64,000 nucleotides of DNA from Bacteroidales bacterium UBA1715 (lineage in GTDB: Bacteria > Bacteroidota > Bacteroidia > Bacteroidales > UBA1715): positions 45,971 to 109,970 of the forward strand of contig DCIX01000032.1 in NCBI GenBank assembly GCA_002317135.1, given 5' to 3'. The notes beneath the pieces are model-generated. The model did no database searches. It was not told the DNA's origin and was given only the letters and a program-made list of their open reading frames with translations. The position numbers were made by a program, and so were the translations under genes. Below, one piece after another: positions 10,171 through 18,900 of the stretch (the stretch's first letter is position 1; the number at the start of each line of letters is the position of its first letter).

Positions 10171-10231
10171 CGAAAAGCACCAAACTCGTAGGAGAATGGT
10201 GCTTTCGTATTTTGTATAGTCAAACACCATT
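10171..10231 (-). promoter_or_regulatory. ilv transcription attenuator (terminator/antiterminator)
   Basis: Read on the minus strand. Terminator: arm CGAAAGCACCA (10207-10197) pairs with TGGTGCTTTTCG (10182-10171; one extra T) followed by TTTG. Antiterminator: AATGGTG (10231-10225), 3 bases after the leader stop, is complementary to CACCATT (10201-10195), which overlaps the terminator's 5' arm, so the two structures exclude each other. A third hairpin, CATTC (10243-10239) with GAATG (10232-10228), can hide the antiterminator arm. This is the 1:2 / 2:3 / 3:4 logic of enterobacterial amino-acid attenuators. Pairings are read by eye; energies were not computed. The T-tract is short. Confidence 0.75.
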
Positions 10232-10233
10232 CA

Positions 10234-10281
10234 TTACTGAATGACATCCACGACTACCACTGTTACTATATTGTAAAGCAT
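10234..10281 (-). CDS. ilv leader peptide, 15 residues
   Basis: A short reading frame upstream of ilvD that encodes MLYNIVTVVVVDVIQ. Nine of fifteen residues are Val, Ile or Leu, including four consecutive Val codons (GTG GTA GTC GTG). It starts about 14 bases after the predicted transcription start and stops three bases before the antiterminator arm. A ribosome stalled at the Val run would leave that arm (10231-10225) free, whereas one that reaches the stop codon would cover it. Composition, position and flanking hairpins together make it a classical attenuator leader peptide. It is not homologous by eye to the E. coli ilvL peptide, so no symbol is given. Confidence 0.8.
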   Translation of the reverse strand: MLYNIVTVVVVDVIQ

Positions 10282-10301
10282 AAATTCTGTTTTCTTTTCT
10301 G

Positions 10302-10309
10302 CAAATATA
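10302..10309 (-). promoter_or_regulatory. -7 promoter box of the ilv leader transcript
   Basis: TATATTTG on the minus strand, an exact TAnnTTTG match, 20 bases upstream of the leader peptide ATG. A TTTG lies 25 bases further upstream, a little wider than the usual 19-21. Confidence 0.6.
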
Positions 10310-10358
10310 GAAAATTTTCAATATTACCGTATGCCAAAACAGACAAATCTTATCCAAA

Positions 10359-11075
10359 TTAGAAGTTTGGACGAAGACGAGAGTCTGATTTATTATAGAA
10401 TGTATTTATAACCTCTACGGCCTCATCAGCTGTGTCAACAATGTGCAATAAATCCATATCGCTTGCACTAATGTTTTTCTCACGATCGAGAACAACCTCT
10501 TTTATCCAGTTTACCAAACCTTCCCAATATGACTTACCAACAAGAACGATAGGGAATTTTTCGATTTTTCCAGTTTGAATCAATGTAATTGCTTCGAACA
10601 ATTCGTCGAATGTTCCAAAACCACCAGGCATTACCACAAAGCCTTGTGAATAACGCATAAACATTGTTTTTCTTGTAAAGAAATAATCGAATGTAATTAA
10701 TTTATCGTTATCAATAAAGTTGTTTGCCGATTGCTCGAATGGCAACGAAATATTAATACCAACAGACTTCCCTTTTCCTTTTTGAGCACCAAGGTTTCCT
10801 GCTTCCATAATACCAGGACCACCACCAGTTATAATACCATAACCGTGTTTCGTCAACAAGAAAGCAATGTCTTTTGCCAATTTATAGTATTCCGAAGTTT
10901 CCTTTGTACGAGCAGATCCAAAGATAGAAACACAAGGACCGATTTTTGTAAGTTTTTCGAAACCTTCAACAAATTCCGACATATATTTGAAGATTTCCCA
11001 AGTATTTTCTGCTTTTATGCTTTGCCACTCTCTTTGCATTGAAAGTTCTTCGTTTTTTTTCTGATTCTTAGCCAT
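10359..11075 (-). CDS. LOG-family (TIGR00730) Rossmann-fold protein
   Basis: Member of the LOG/lysine-decarboxylase-like family, whose characterised members hydrolyse nucleoside monophosphates such as cytokinin ribotides to base and ribose 5-phosphate. The 238-residue protein has the conserved ITGGGPGIMEAGNLGAQKG nucleotide-binding stretch and the signature VVMPGGFGTFDELFEAI, which matches PGGxGTxxE. The N-terminal 40 residues are charged. It has its own -7 box and ends 50 bases before the ilv leader promoter, with no clear terminator between. The physiological substrate is unknown. Confidence 0.88.
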   Translation of the reverse strand: MAKNQKKNEELSMQREWQSIKAENTWEIFKYMSEFVEGFEKLTKIGPCVSIFGSARTKETSEYYKLAKDIAFLLTKHGYGIITGGGPGIMEAGNLGAQKGKGKSVGINISLPFEQSANNFIDNDKLITFDYFFTRKTMFMRYSQGFVVMPGGFGTFDELFEAITLIQTGKIEKFPIVLVGKSYWEGLVNWIKEVVLDREKNISASDMDLLHIVDTADEAVEVINTFYNKSDSRLRPNF

Positions 11076-11103
11076 AATTATTGAATTTTTAAATGTAATT
11101 TCT

Positions 11104-11111
11104 CAAAAATA
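11104..11111 (-). promoter_or_regulatory. -7 promoter box of the LOG-family gene
   Basis: TATTTTTG on the minus strand, an exact TAnnTTTG match, ending 28 bases before the ATG at 11075. Confidence 0.5.
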
Positions 11112-11197
11112 CGATTCTTTTCTCAAAAAAACAAGAACTATCAGCATTTATGCGACATTCAAGGAATTTTTATAACAAAAATTTTCTAAATCAGCCT

Positions 11198-11962
11198 TCA
11201 ATTACGTAAGGATACAGAAAAAACATTCATACCATTTTCCAATATTTTCCCCATAACCTCCTGATTTCCCATTATTCCTTTTGTATATAGATTAAAATCT
11301 ATGGGATTGGGACCTGTGAACCATTTATCTAAGTCCATTCGTATAACAATACCCTTGCTTTGTTTCTCTTTTGTAACAGGAAGCGTTACTACAAAATCAT
11401 TATCAACAAAACCGTCTGCCACAACTCCTTTTCCTAAATGGCAATTAAACAGTGACATAAGAGTTTGATTATCAATAAACTTTAGATTTAATTTCATATA
11501 ATGGTAACCACCACCAAGTGTCTCTGGCCAATACATTCGGGCTAATTTAGAATCTGTAAGAGAATAAGGTACATTTAATTCTTTTGGAATTCCAAATGTA
11601 AAACGAACTGAGTCTACCGTAAATTTTCGTTCTTTTACGGTAAAAACAATAGTATTTTGGAGTAATGAATCTGTACAATCAAAATAATACGGTTCGGAAT
11701 ACTGTTTTTGCACACCATCAAATTCCTTTATCTGAATAGATTTTGTTAGCCATTTTCCATTTACACATATTGCAAAATTTGACAAAAAAAGCTGCAAGTC
11801 TGTAATTTGATATGTTGTTCCAAATGAATTCGAATAACAATAGTCATTTGTTTTTAGAGGCTTTCCATCACAATAATAGTCCACATTCACAAAAACACTT
11901 TTTTGTGCAAATGAAACTATCGTTACCGATAACAGAAATATGATACTACACAATTTTTTCAT
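11198..11962 (-). CDS. MbnP-like exported protein
   Basis: 254-residue exported protein. MKKLCSIIFLLSVTIVSFAQ is a clear signal peptide ending in AQ, which fixes the ATG at 11962. The mature part resembles the MbnP family (named after a protein of the copper-peptide methanobactin systems, but widespread in Bacteroidota): early VDYYCDGKPLKTNDYCYSN, the ITDLQLFLSNF strand, the SVRFTFGIPKELN stretch and the conserved GGGYHYMKLNLKF. Metal binding is not shown here. A strong hairpin plus T-run ends 4 bases before the start codon, which is unusual and leaves no separate promoter or ribosome-binding site outside the T-run. Confidence 0.65.
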   Translation of the reverse strand: MKKLCSIIFLLSVTIVSFAQKSVFVNVDYYCDGKPLKTNDYCYSNSFGTTYQITDLQLFLSNFAICVNGKWLTKSIQIKEFDGVQKQYSEPYYFDCTDSLLQNTIVFTVKERKFTVDSVRFTFGIPKELNVPYSLTDSKLARMYWPETLGGGYHYMKLNLKFIDNQTLMSLFNCHLGKGVVADGFVDNDFVVTLPVTKEKQSKGIVIRMDLDKWFTGPNPIDFNLYTKGIMGNQEVMGKILENGMNVFSVSLRN

Positions 11963-11965
11963 GTA

Positions 11966-11997
11966 CAAAAAAAAGAGACGCAAATTTCTGCGTCTCT
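11966..11997 (-). terminator. Terminator after murF, abutting the next start codon
   Basis: AGAGACGCA (11974-11982) and TGCGTCTCT (11989-11997) form a perfect 9-bp stem with a 6-base loop, followed on the minus strand by eight T. It lies 6 bases past the murF stop and 4 bases before the MbnP-like ATG. The stem shares the GAGACG core with the hairpin at 8261. Confidence 0.8.
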
Positions 11998-12003
11998 GTA
12001 AGA

Positions 12004-13293
12004 TTATAATGAATCTACAACAACTTCTAATTTCACACCACGCGATCCCTTTATTAAAACGGTTGCGTTCACTATTGGTTGTTGTTCTAATTGCTGTTTT
12101 AAATCTGTTGATGTTTTGAAATAATTTGCTGAAAATCCATCTATATGTGGCCAATTTCCAACAAGATTAATAGTTGTAATTGATGAATTTTTCAATAGTT
12201 CCAAAATTGAAAGATGTTCTTTTTCTGAAGCCTCTCCCAACTCAAACATTTCACCTAAAATTACACATTTATTGTCTGCATTCATTGCAACAAATGTCTC
12301 CAATGACGCACGCATACTAGTTGGATTTGCGTTATACGCATCAAGAATCAATGTGTTTTTATCTGTTTTCTTTAATTGAGAGCGGTTGTTCGATGGCTGA
12401 TATTGTTCTATTGCTGTTTTTATTTCTTCTACAGAAACACCAAAGTACGAACCAACAGTTGCAGCAGCCAACATATTTTTAGCATTGTATTCGCCATATA
12501 GAGAAGAATAGACATCTACACTTTCATCTTCTATGTTTGTAAACGTGAAGGCTGCATAAATTGCATTATCCAACATTTTTCCATGTGAGCAAGAAGTATC
12601 TTTAAAAGAATACTTCTCAGCAGTAAGATTTTGTGGTAATGCTTTCATTAAATGTTCGTTGTCTGCATCAATAAAGACAGTTCCATCGTGAGCAGATAGA
12701 TATGCATATAATTCAGTTTTTGTTTTGATAATATTTTCAAAACTGCCAAAACCAAGCAAATGTGCTTTGCCGACATTTGTAATCAATCCACAAGTAGGAC
12801 AAGCAATGTTCACCAAAGTCTCTATTTCACCCGGATGATTAGCTCCCATTTCTACCACCGCAATTTCAATATCCTTTGTAATCGACAACAAAGTCAAAGG
12901 AACACCAATATGATTATTCAAATTTCCGCGAGTATATTCTACCGCATATTTTTGAGAAAGAACTGTTGAAACAAGTTCTTTTGTGGTTGTTTTACCATTT
13001 GTTCCGGTGATTCCAATAACAGGAATATTTAATTGCATTCTGTGATATTTTGCCAACTGTTGCAAAAATGTCAATGTATTTTCCACATAGATGCAGCGTT
13101 CATTTTCTATTGACTTATCATCAACAACAGAACATACTGCACCAAGTTCTAAAGCCTTTTCTGCGTATTGATTGCCATCAAATGTTTCACCCTTTAGGGC
13201 GATAAAAATAGAACCTTCTGTTATTGTTCTTGTATCAGTTGATACATGAGGATATTTTACAAAATATTGCTCGTAAAATTCTTGTACTGTCAT
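12004..13293 (-). CDS. murF: UDP-N-acetylmuramoyl-tripeptide--D-alanyl-D-alanine ligase
   Basis: Adds D-Ala-D-Ala to the UDP-MurNAc tripeptide, the last cytoplasmic amino-acid addition in peptidoglycan precursor synthesis. The 429-residue protein shows the Mur ligase order: N-terminal substrate domain (DTRTITEGSIFIALKG), ATP P-loop GITGTNGKTTTKELV, central VVEMGANHPGEIETL and the C-terminal domain with DAYNANPTSMRASLE. The ATG at 13293 gives a start (MTVQEFYEQYF) normal for the family. It follows gldJ; a gldJ-murF neighbourhood is, to my recollection, also seen in Flavobacteriia. A terminator separates the two genes. Confidence 0.93.
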   Translation of the reverse strand: MTVQEFYEQYFVKYPHVSTDTRTITEGSIFIALKGETFDGNQYAEKALELGAVCSVVDDKSIENERCIYVENTLTFLQQLAKYHRMQLNIPVIGITGTNGKTTTKELVSTVLSQKYAVEYTRGNLNNHIGVPLTLLSITKDIEIAVVEMGANHPGEIETLVNIACPTCGLITNVGKAHLLGFGSFENIIKTKTELYAYLSAHDGTVFIDADNEHLMKALPQNLTAEKYSFKDTSCSHGKMLDNAIYAAFTFTNIEDESVDVYSSLYGEYNAKNMLAAATVGSYFGVSVEEIKTAIEQYQPSNNRSQLKKTDKNTLILDAYNANPTSMRASLETFVAMNADNKCVILGEMFELGEASEKEHLSILELLKNSSITTINLVGNWPHIDGFSANYFKTSTDLKQQLEQQPIVNATVLIKGSRGVKLEVVVDSL

Positions 13294-13313
13294 AATTAGA
13301 GAAAATATATATT

Positions 13314-13341
13314 CAAAAAAAAAGCCCACAAAAGTGGGCTT
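13314..13341 (-). terminator. Terminator after gldJ
   Basis: AAGCCCAC / GTGGGCTT stem with a 4-base loop and a run of about nine T on the minus strand. It starts 20 bases past the gldJ stop and finishes about 20 bases before the murF ATG. Confidence 0.8.
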
Positions 13342-13361
13342 CTTATAGTTGTTTCAAATTA

Positions 13362-14870
13362 TTAGTAAGCAACTGGGCTACCAACGCGAGTCATTGCGCA
13401 ACGGAAACCGATATCATCAGTTGATTTAGATTCATCCAAGAAACGACGTGAACCTGGAGCTAAGTAGTAAGCTCTATCTCTCCAAGAACCACCTTTGTAA
13501 ACACGAGAGTGATCGTTTACTAGAGTGTACCATCCTGTTTCAGCATACAAATCTTCGTCAGACAAGTTCTTTTGTTGATACATCAAGTTAGAACCGTATG
13601 TTCTTGTTGAGTCATCAATTTCTTCATTGTAATCAATACTTGACATTTGATCACCATCCAAGTAGTTAATGTTGTCAGCTTGACGATAGTTCATACGACC
13701 GTATGCGTCAGCAACAGTAACATCTTCTTTTACCATGTGGCCTAAAGAGTCACGTTCTTCAAATACACCTTGTTCAACTTCAGTATATTTTTGGAATACG
13801 TTACCACGGAAAGGTCTGAATTCATCAACATCAGCAGAAGAGTTAGCACGATAAACATCAAGTACCCATTCGTTAACGTTACCAGCCATACAGTACAATC
13901 CGTAATCATTAGGCCAGTAAGACAATACAGGAGCAGTGATATCAGCCATATCGTTCAAACGACCAGCAACACCCATTTGGTCACCACGAGCACGAGTGTA
14001 GTTCGCCATCATTTGACCACGGTTGTTTACACTTGCATTACGCATTTGATGACCGTTCCAAGGGAATATTCTTCTTTCATAAATACGTTCATCAACAGAG
14101 TTACCGATTGTTGCCAATGCAGCGAATTCCCATTCAGCTTCAGTCGGTAGGCGGTATTTAGGAAGAATAATACCATCTTCCTCGTGTACTATACGAGTTC
14201 CATCAGCATTCGATGGGTTATAGTCATGTAAGTTTTGATTAACAGAACCTTCATACAAGTGATTCATGTATGTTTCAACATTGAAGTTGTCATCGTTTGT
14301 TTGTTCTGTATTTTCATTAAGAATACCTTCACGAATCAAGATTCTTTCGTTTACACGGTCAGTACGCCAAACACAATAGTCATTTGCTTGCAACCAACTA
14401 ACACCAACAACTGGATAGTTTTGGAATGCAGGGTGACGCAAATAGTGTTGTACATAAGGTTCGTTGTAGCTCATACGAGATCTCCAAACCAATGTATCAG
14501 GTAAAGCTGACCAATACACGTATGGATTATCAGCGAATACACGAGTCAACCAATACAAATATTCACGGTAGTCGATATTACGAACCTCTGTTTCATCCAT
14601 ATAGAAAGAAGAAACACTGACTTTACGAGCGACATTGTTCCAATCGTACATAACATCTTGTTGAACAGTTCCCATTGTAAAAGAACCACCTTCTACCAAA
14701 ACAAGTCCAGGACCTGTTTCTTGTTCGTAGAAATCATCGTACTTTTGGAAACCACCATTCTTTGAATCATTGTAGTTCCAACCAGTTGTAGTAGAAACTT
14801 CATCAGCACAAGAACTCATAAGGAAAAGTCCTGCAATCGCTGAAAACATCAAAAGATTCTTAATATTCAT
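13362..14870 (-). CDS. gldJ: GldJ-type T9SS lipoprotein with SUMF1 domain
   Basis: Outer-membrane-associated lipoprotein of the type IX secretion/gliding machinery. The 502-residue protein has a lipoprotein signal peptide (LFLMSSC, lipid Cys at 21), then a formylglycine-generating-enzyme (SUMF1) fold: GGSFTMGTV, FYMDETEVRNIDYREYL, YPVVGVSWLQANDYCVWR, KYRLPTEAEWEFAA, YGLYCMAGNVNEWVLDVY, VYKGGSWRDRAYYL and IGFRCAM. Both PorK/GldK and GldJ have this fold. GldJ is preferred because porU and porV lie next door, murF follows, and porL/M/N are absent. The enzymatic cysteines of true SUMF1 are not expected in this branch. It follows the PorP/SprF gene by 30 bases. Confidence 0.8.
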   Translation of the reverse strand: MNIKNLLMFSAIAGLFLMSSCADEVSTTTGWNYNDSKNGGFQKYDDFYEQETGPGLVLVEGGSFTMGTVQQDVMYDWNNVARKVSVSSFYMDETEVRNIDYREYLYWLTRVFADNPYVYWSALPDTLVWRSRMSYNEPYVQHYLRHPAFQNYPVVGVSWLQANDYCVWRTDRVNERILIREGILNENTEQTNDDNFNVETYMNHLYEGSVNQNLHDYNPSNADGTRIVHEEDGIILPKYRLPTEAEWEFAALATIGNSVDERIYERRIFPWNGHQMRNASVNNRGQMMANYTRARGDQMGVAGRLNDMADITAPVLSYWPNDYGLYCMAGNVNEWVLDVYRANSSADVDEFRPFRGNVFQKYTEVEQGVFEERDSLGHMVKEDVTVADAYGRMNYRQADNINYLDGDQMSSIDYNEEIDDSTRTYGSNLMYQQKNLSDEDLYAETGWYTLVNDHSRVYKGGSWRDRAYYLAPGSRRFLDESKSTDDIGFRCAMTRVGSPVAY

Positions 14871-14900
14871 ACTTTTTTGTTTTTAATTTCACTTCTATAT

Positions 14901-15866
14901 TTAAAATGTCGGCGCTTTTACCGCCTCGAATTTTTTCTTTTTCTCCCGACAATCAAATTGGTAACCGAAAGAGACTTCATGTGACCCAATTCTTTTTGAC
15001 GAGTTTATTGTCATATCACAATTGTAGGCAAATCTAAACTTTTTTTCAACAACACCAATAAAAAAAGAGAAAGTTTTTGCATTTAAAGGAAAATTTTGTC
15101 GGTAAGCACCTCCACATTGCACCATCCACTTTTGCAAGATCAATCCCATTTGTGCATACGAGGATGTTCCTCCTATTACTATATTTACATGTGGATAAAA
15201 CCATATTAAATACTTCAGCATAAATGCTTTAGTAGTTGAAAACTTCGCCATTCCATGCAGAGACAATATGCGTGGGAATGCGTTTTGTTGCTTATTAAAA
15301 TCAGTAACATTTCCCTGTAAATTTTTCACAGTCATTCCTGCATAAAACACATCATTATATAACAATAATCCTAATTCAGAATTAAAATCATTACGTTTCA
15401 ACGAAGATAAATCTTCTCCAGAATCACCTATATTTTCTTGAAACACATCCAACATATTCGGAAACACTAAATTTGAATATGACACAGATTTATGTACATA
15501 CCCTCCTGCCAACGATGTTGACAAGAACAATTTCTTTTGTAACTGAAACGATTTCGCATAAATAGCAAGCAATTCTGTTTCAGAAAACACAGAAGACTGA
15601 AAATCCTGTAAAAGACTTACGCCAAAACTTGAATTACTTTTTCCTAATTCCATATCAAAAGACAGATATGCACTTGTAAAGCCATCAGAAAAAGAATCTT
15701 TGTTTCGAAAAGATGTAAAAATATGTGGACAAGAAGTATTACCAACAAACGCAGGATTCAGATATACATAATTATTATACATCTGCGAGAAGTCAACAAT
15801 CTGCGCACCAACTTCCATACATATAAATATATGTAAGGAAAAAAGTATTCGTCGTAGTGCCTTCAT
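14901..15866 (-). CDS. Type IX secretion system membrane protein, PorP/SprF family
   Basis: Outer-membrane beta-barrel protein of 321 residues. The signal peptide (ALRRILFSLHIFICMEVGAQ) is followed by the family hallmark QMYNNYVYLNPAFVGN, a central FGVSLLQDF strand and the SFGYQFD end. Family members partner with T9SS cargo or with PorKLMN/GldKLMN. The ATG at 15866 is chosen because the longer frame begins with TTG inside a -7 promoter box at 15894-15901. First gene of a two-gene unit with gldJ, divergent from porU with 82 bases between. Confidence 0.85.
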   Translation of the reverse strand: MKALRRILFSLHIFICMEVGAQIVDFSQMYNNYVYLNPAFVGNTSCPHIFTSFRNKDSFSDGFTSAYLSFDMELGKSNSSFGVSLLQDFQSSVFSETELLAIYAKSFQLQKKLFLSTSLAGGYVHKSVSYSNLVFPNMLDVFQENIGDSGEDLSSLKRNDFNSELGLLLYNDVFYAGMTVKNLQGNVTDFNKQQNAFPRILSLHGMAKFSTTKAFMLKYLIWFYPHVNIVIGGTSSYAQMGLILQKWMVQCGGAYRQNFPLNAKTFSFFIGVVEKKFRFAYNCDMTINSSKRIGSHEVSFGYQFDCREKKKKFEAVKAPTF

Positions 15867-15893
15867 GTTCAAGTTTTGAGTAATTTTATGCGC

Positions 15894-15901
15894 CAAAAAT
15901 A
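15894..15901 (-). promoter_or_regulatory. -7 promoter box of the PorP/SprF-gldJ unit
   Basis: TATTTTTG on the minus strand, exact TAnnTTTG, 27 bases before the ATG at 15866 in the divergent region shared with porU. No equally good box was found for porU on the plus strand. Confidence 0.5.
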
Positions 15902-15948
15902 CTAAACCTATTGTATTTACGGTTTTATTTAAAATTTATTTTTCAAAA

Positions 15949-18900
15949 GTGAAGTTCTTCCGTTCTATAATAACAAAGATAATTGTTTCGATAGTTTTCG
16001 TAACAAATATTTGTCTTTTTTGCAATGCGCAATCAGCATTGGGTACTGGAGAATGGATTCAAGTTTCCGTTTCGGAATCGGGAGTGTATAAAATCACATA
16101 CGAAGATTTACAGAGTTGGGGATTCACAAATATACAGCATGTTGCTGTCTTTGGGAATGGAGCAACAGAATTACCACTCATGAACGGAACAGCAATTCCT
16201 GACACGTTACACGAAATAGCCATATATCAAAATTTCGGGACTGATGGTATATTTTCTAATGGCGACTACATATTATTGTATGCACAATCGCCACACGGAT
16301 GGACATACAACAACGAACAAAAAAAATTTTCACATAGCGCACATAGTTACGCCAACGAAAATTACTATTTTATAACCTGTAGTGGTCCTGCCACAAAAAC
16401 TATAGAAAAAAAAGCAGACGTTTCGCAAACGAATGCCGTAAATATCACAAGTTACGACGAACATCTCTTTTACGAATCAAACCAATCTAATTTCATTCGT
16501 TCTGGACGAAATTTCATGGAATCATTCACTGGCTCTAAAGCACTTTCTTTTTCGATTCCAAACATACTAACAAGTGAAACGGCAACTGTCACTGCAGCAG
16601 TTGCAGCAAGGCATTCGTCTTCGGCAACGGTAACTGTTTCTGCCAATAATACAACGCTGGGAACTATCTCCTATTCTAGTACAACAAGCAACAAGCCGTA
16701 TGCTTATCTAAAAGAAAAATCATTCTTTTTTACTCCAACGAATTCCAACATTGCAATAACTATTCAAGCGAATTATTCTGGCCCAAACAGCCGAGCAATT
16801 ATTGATTTTTGCGAAATACAATGTCGTTGTAATTTACAGGCGAATAGCAACGAACAACTTATTTTTAGAGATAGCAAATCTATTGGAAAAAATACTGTTG
16901 GCAAATTCAACATACAATCAAATGCTGAATTATCCGTTTGGAATATAACAAATCCAGAATGCCCAACAAGTTTAAAAGTAACACAAACAAACGGCTGTAC
17001 AACATTTACAGATTCAACAAGCACATTACAAGAATATGTTGCATTTTCAACAAAATTCAAGTCTGTTAAATTCCAAAAGAAAATCAACAACCAAGACATT
17101 TTAAGCAATCAAAATGTTGATATGGTTATTGTTGCGAATGACATTTTCTTGCCATACGCACAGCAAATTGCTGATTTACACAAACAAAAAGATAATTTCA
17201 CAACTGCGATTGTTTCTCAAGAATCTATTTGTAATGAATTTTCTTCGGGAAGAAAAGATGTTACAGCTATACGAAATTTCCTACGCTATTTATATAAGAA
17301 AGGCAATGGAACACTACAATATGTTCTTCTATTGGGAGATGGTACCTATAATAATGAATCAATAGAATTAAACGGGACAAACATCTTTACATTCCAGTCC
17401 AAAGAAAGTTTAGATGCCGACAACACATATTGTAGCGACGATTTTTTCGCAATAGTTGGAGACAACAAAGGTCTTAACGGAGATAAATTTGTTGGAGAAA
17501 CAGACCTTGCCATCGGAAGATTTGCCGTTGCGACAACAGAAGAAGCAAAAATCGTAACAGATAAAAATATTCAATATGCCTTGAACGCCGACTATCGTGG
17601 CGAGTGGCAAAACAATCTCTGTTTTTTAGCCGACGATGCCGACGAAAACCAGACAATTCACATGACCGACGCCGATATGCTTTGTCAAACAATAACAAAA
17701 ACATATCCGTACTTCAATTTCGACAAGATATTTGCCGATGCCTACCAGCAAGAAAAAAATAGTGCTGGTCAACGATATCCTGAAGTTATAAATGCCATTC
17801 GCGACAGAATGCAGAAAGGTTGTTTGATTTTCAACTATACAGGACACGGAAACGAAAACAGAATGATGGCCGAATATTCCGTAGATGCAAATACAATTGA
17901 AACTTGGAAAAATCAGACAAAACTACCATTATTCATTGGAGCAGCTTGTAACATTGCCCATTTTGACCAAGACTGGACATCCCTTGGAGAAAAAATTGTT
18001 AACTTACCGAATGGCGGCGGAATCGCTATGGTTAGTGCCACTCGCTATTCGTACGCGTCGTCAAACTATACATTTTGCAACAATTTGTACAAAGTCATTT
18101 TTACATTAGATTCACTGAATCACGTTCGCACAATTGGTGAATCTCTTAAAATAGCAAAAGCCAATACGTCAAACGACTTTTATCAAAACAAACGACTCTA
18201 CACATTATTAGGAGACCCAGCTCTTCGACTTGCTATTCCATTGTATTCCATTGCAATAGATTCAATAAACGGAGAAAAAGTGCAATCTATTCCAGACACA
18301 ATAAAAGCACACTCCATATTACAAATTTCTGGACATATCGAAACAGTAGAAGGCAATAAAGCAAGCGATTACACTGGATTTTTATCGATAAAATTATTTG
18401 ACAAAGAACAGTCTATCACCACATTAGGCAATGACGGGAATGACACCTACACCTACAAATCCTATACGAATGTCTTATATCAAGGTAAAGCAAGTATAGA
18501 AAACGGAACATTCTCATTTTCTGCTCCAATTCCCGAAGACATATTCTATTACGAAGGATACGGTAAACTTAGCTTATTTGCAAATGATGAAAACACCCAA
18601 GCAACGGGAGCATTTACCAATTTCATAATTAATGGAAGCGAAACTGTCACAAACGACGACTTTACTGGTCCAACCGTTTCGCTATTCCTAAACGATACAA
18701 CATTCATCGATGGTTCAATAACTAACCAAAACCCAACACTATTGGCATTCATAACAGACTCATCTGGTATCAATGTGTCAAACGCCTCATTTGGTCACAA
18801 TATAACCATAACAATAGACGGAGACGAGTCATCACAAATTGAACTTAACAATTTCTTTTGCAACGACTTGAATACATTCATTTCGGGTTCTATCAAATAT

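Noticed and set aside
10353..10370. Terminator after the LOG-family gene
   Set aside because: CCAAA/TTTGG is only 5 bp, overlaps the end of the coding region and has no T-run.
13362..14870. Assignment as PorK/GldK
   Set aside because: The SUMF1 lipoprotein fold fits both, but porL, porM and porN are absent and porU, porV and murF are neighbours, which favours GldJ.
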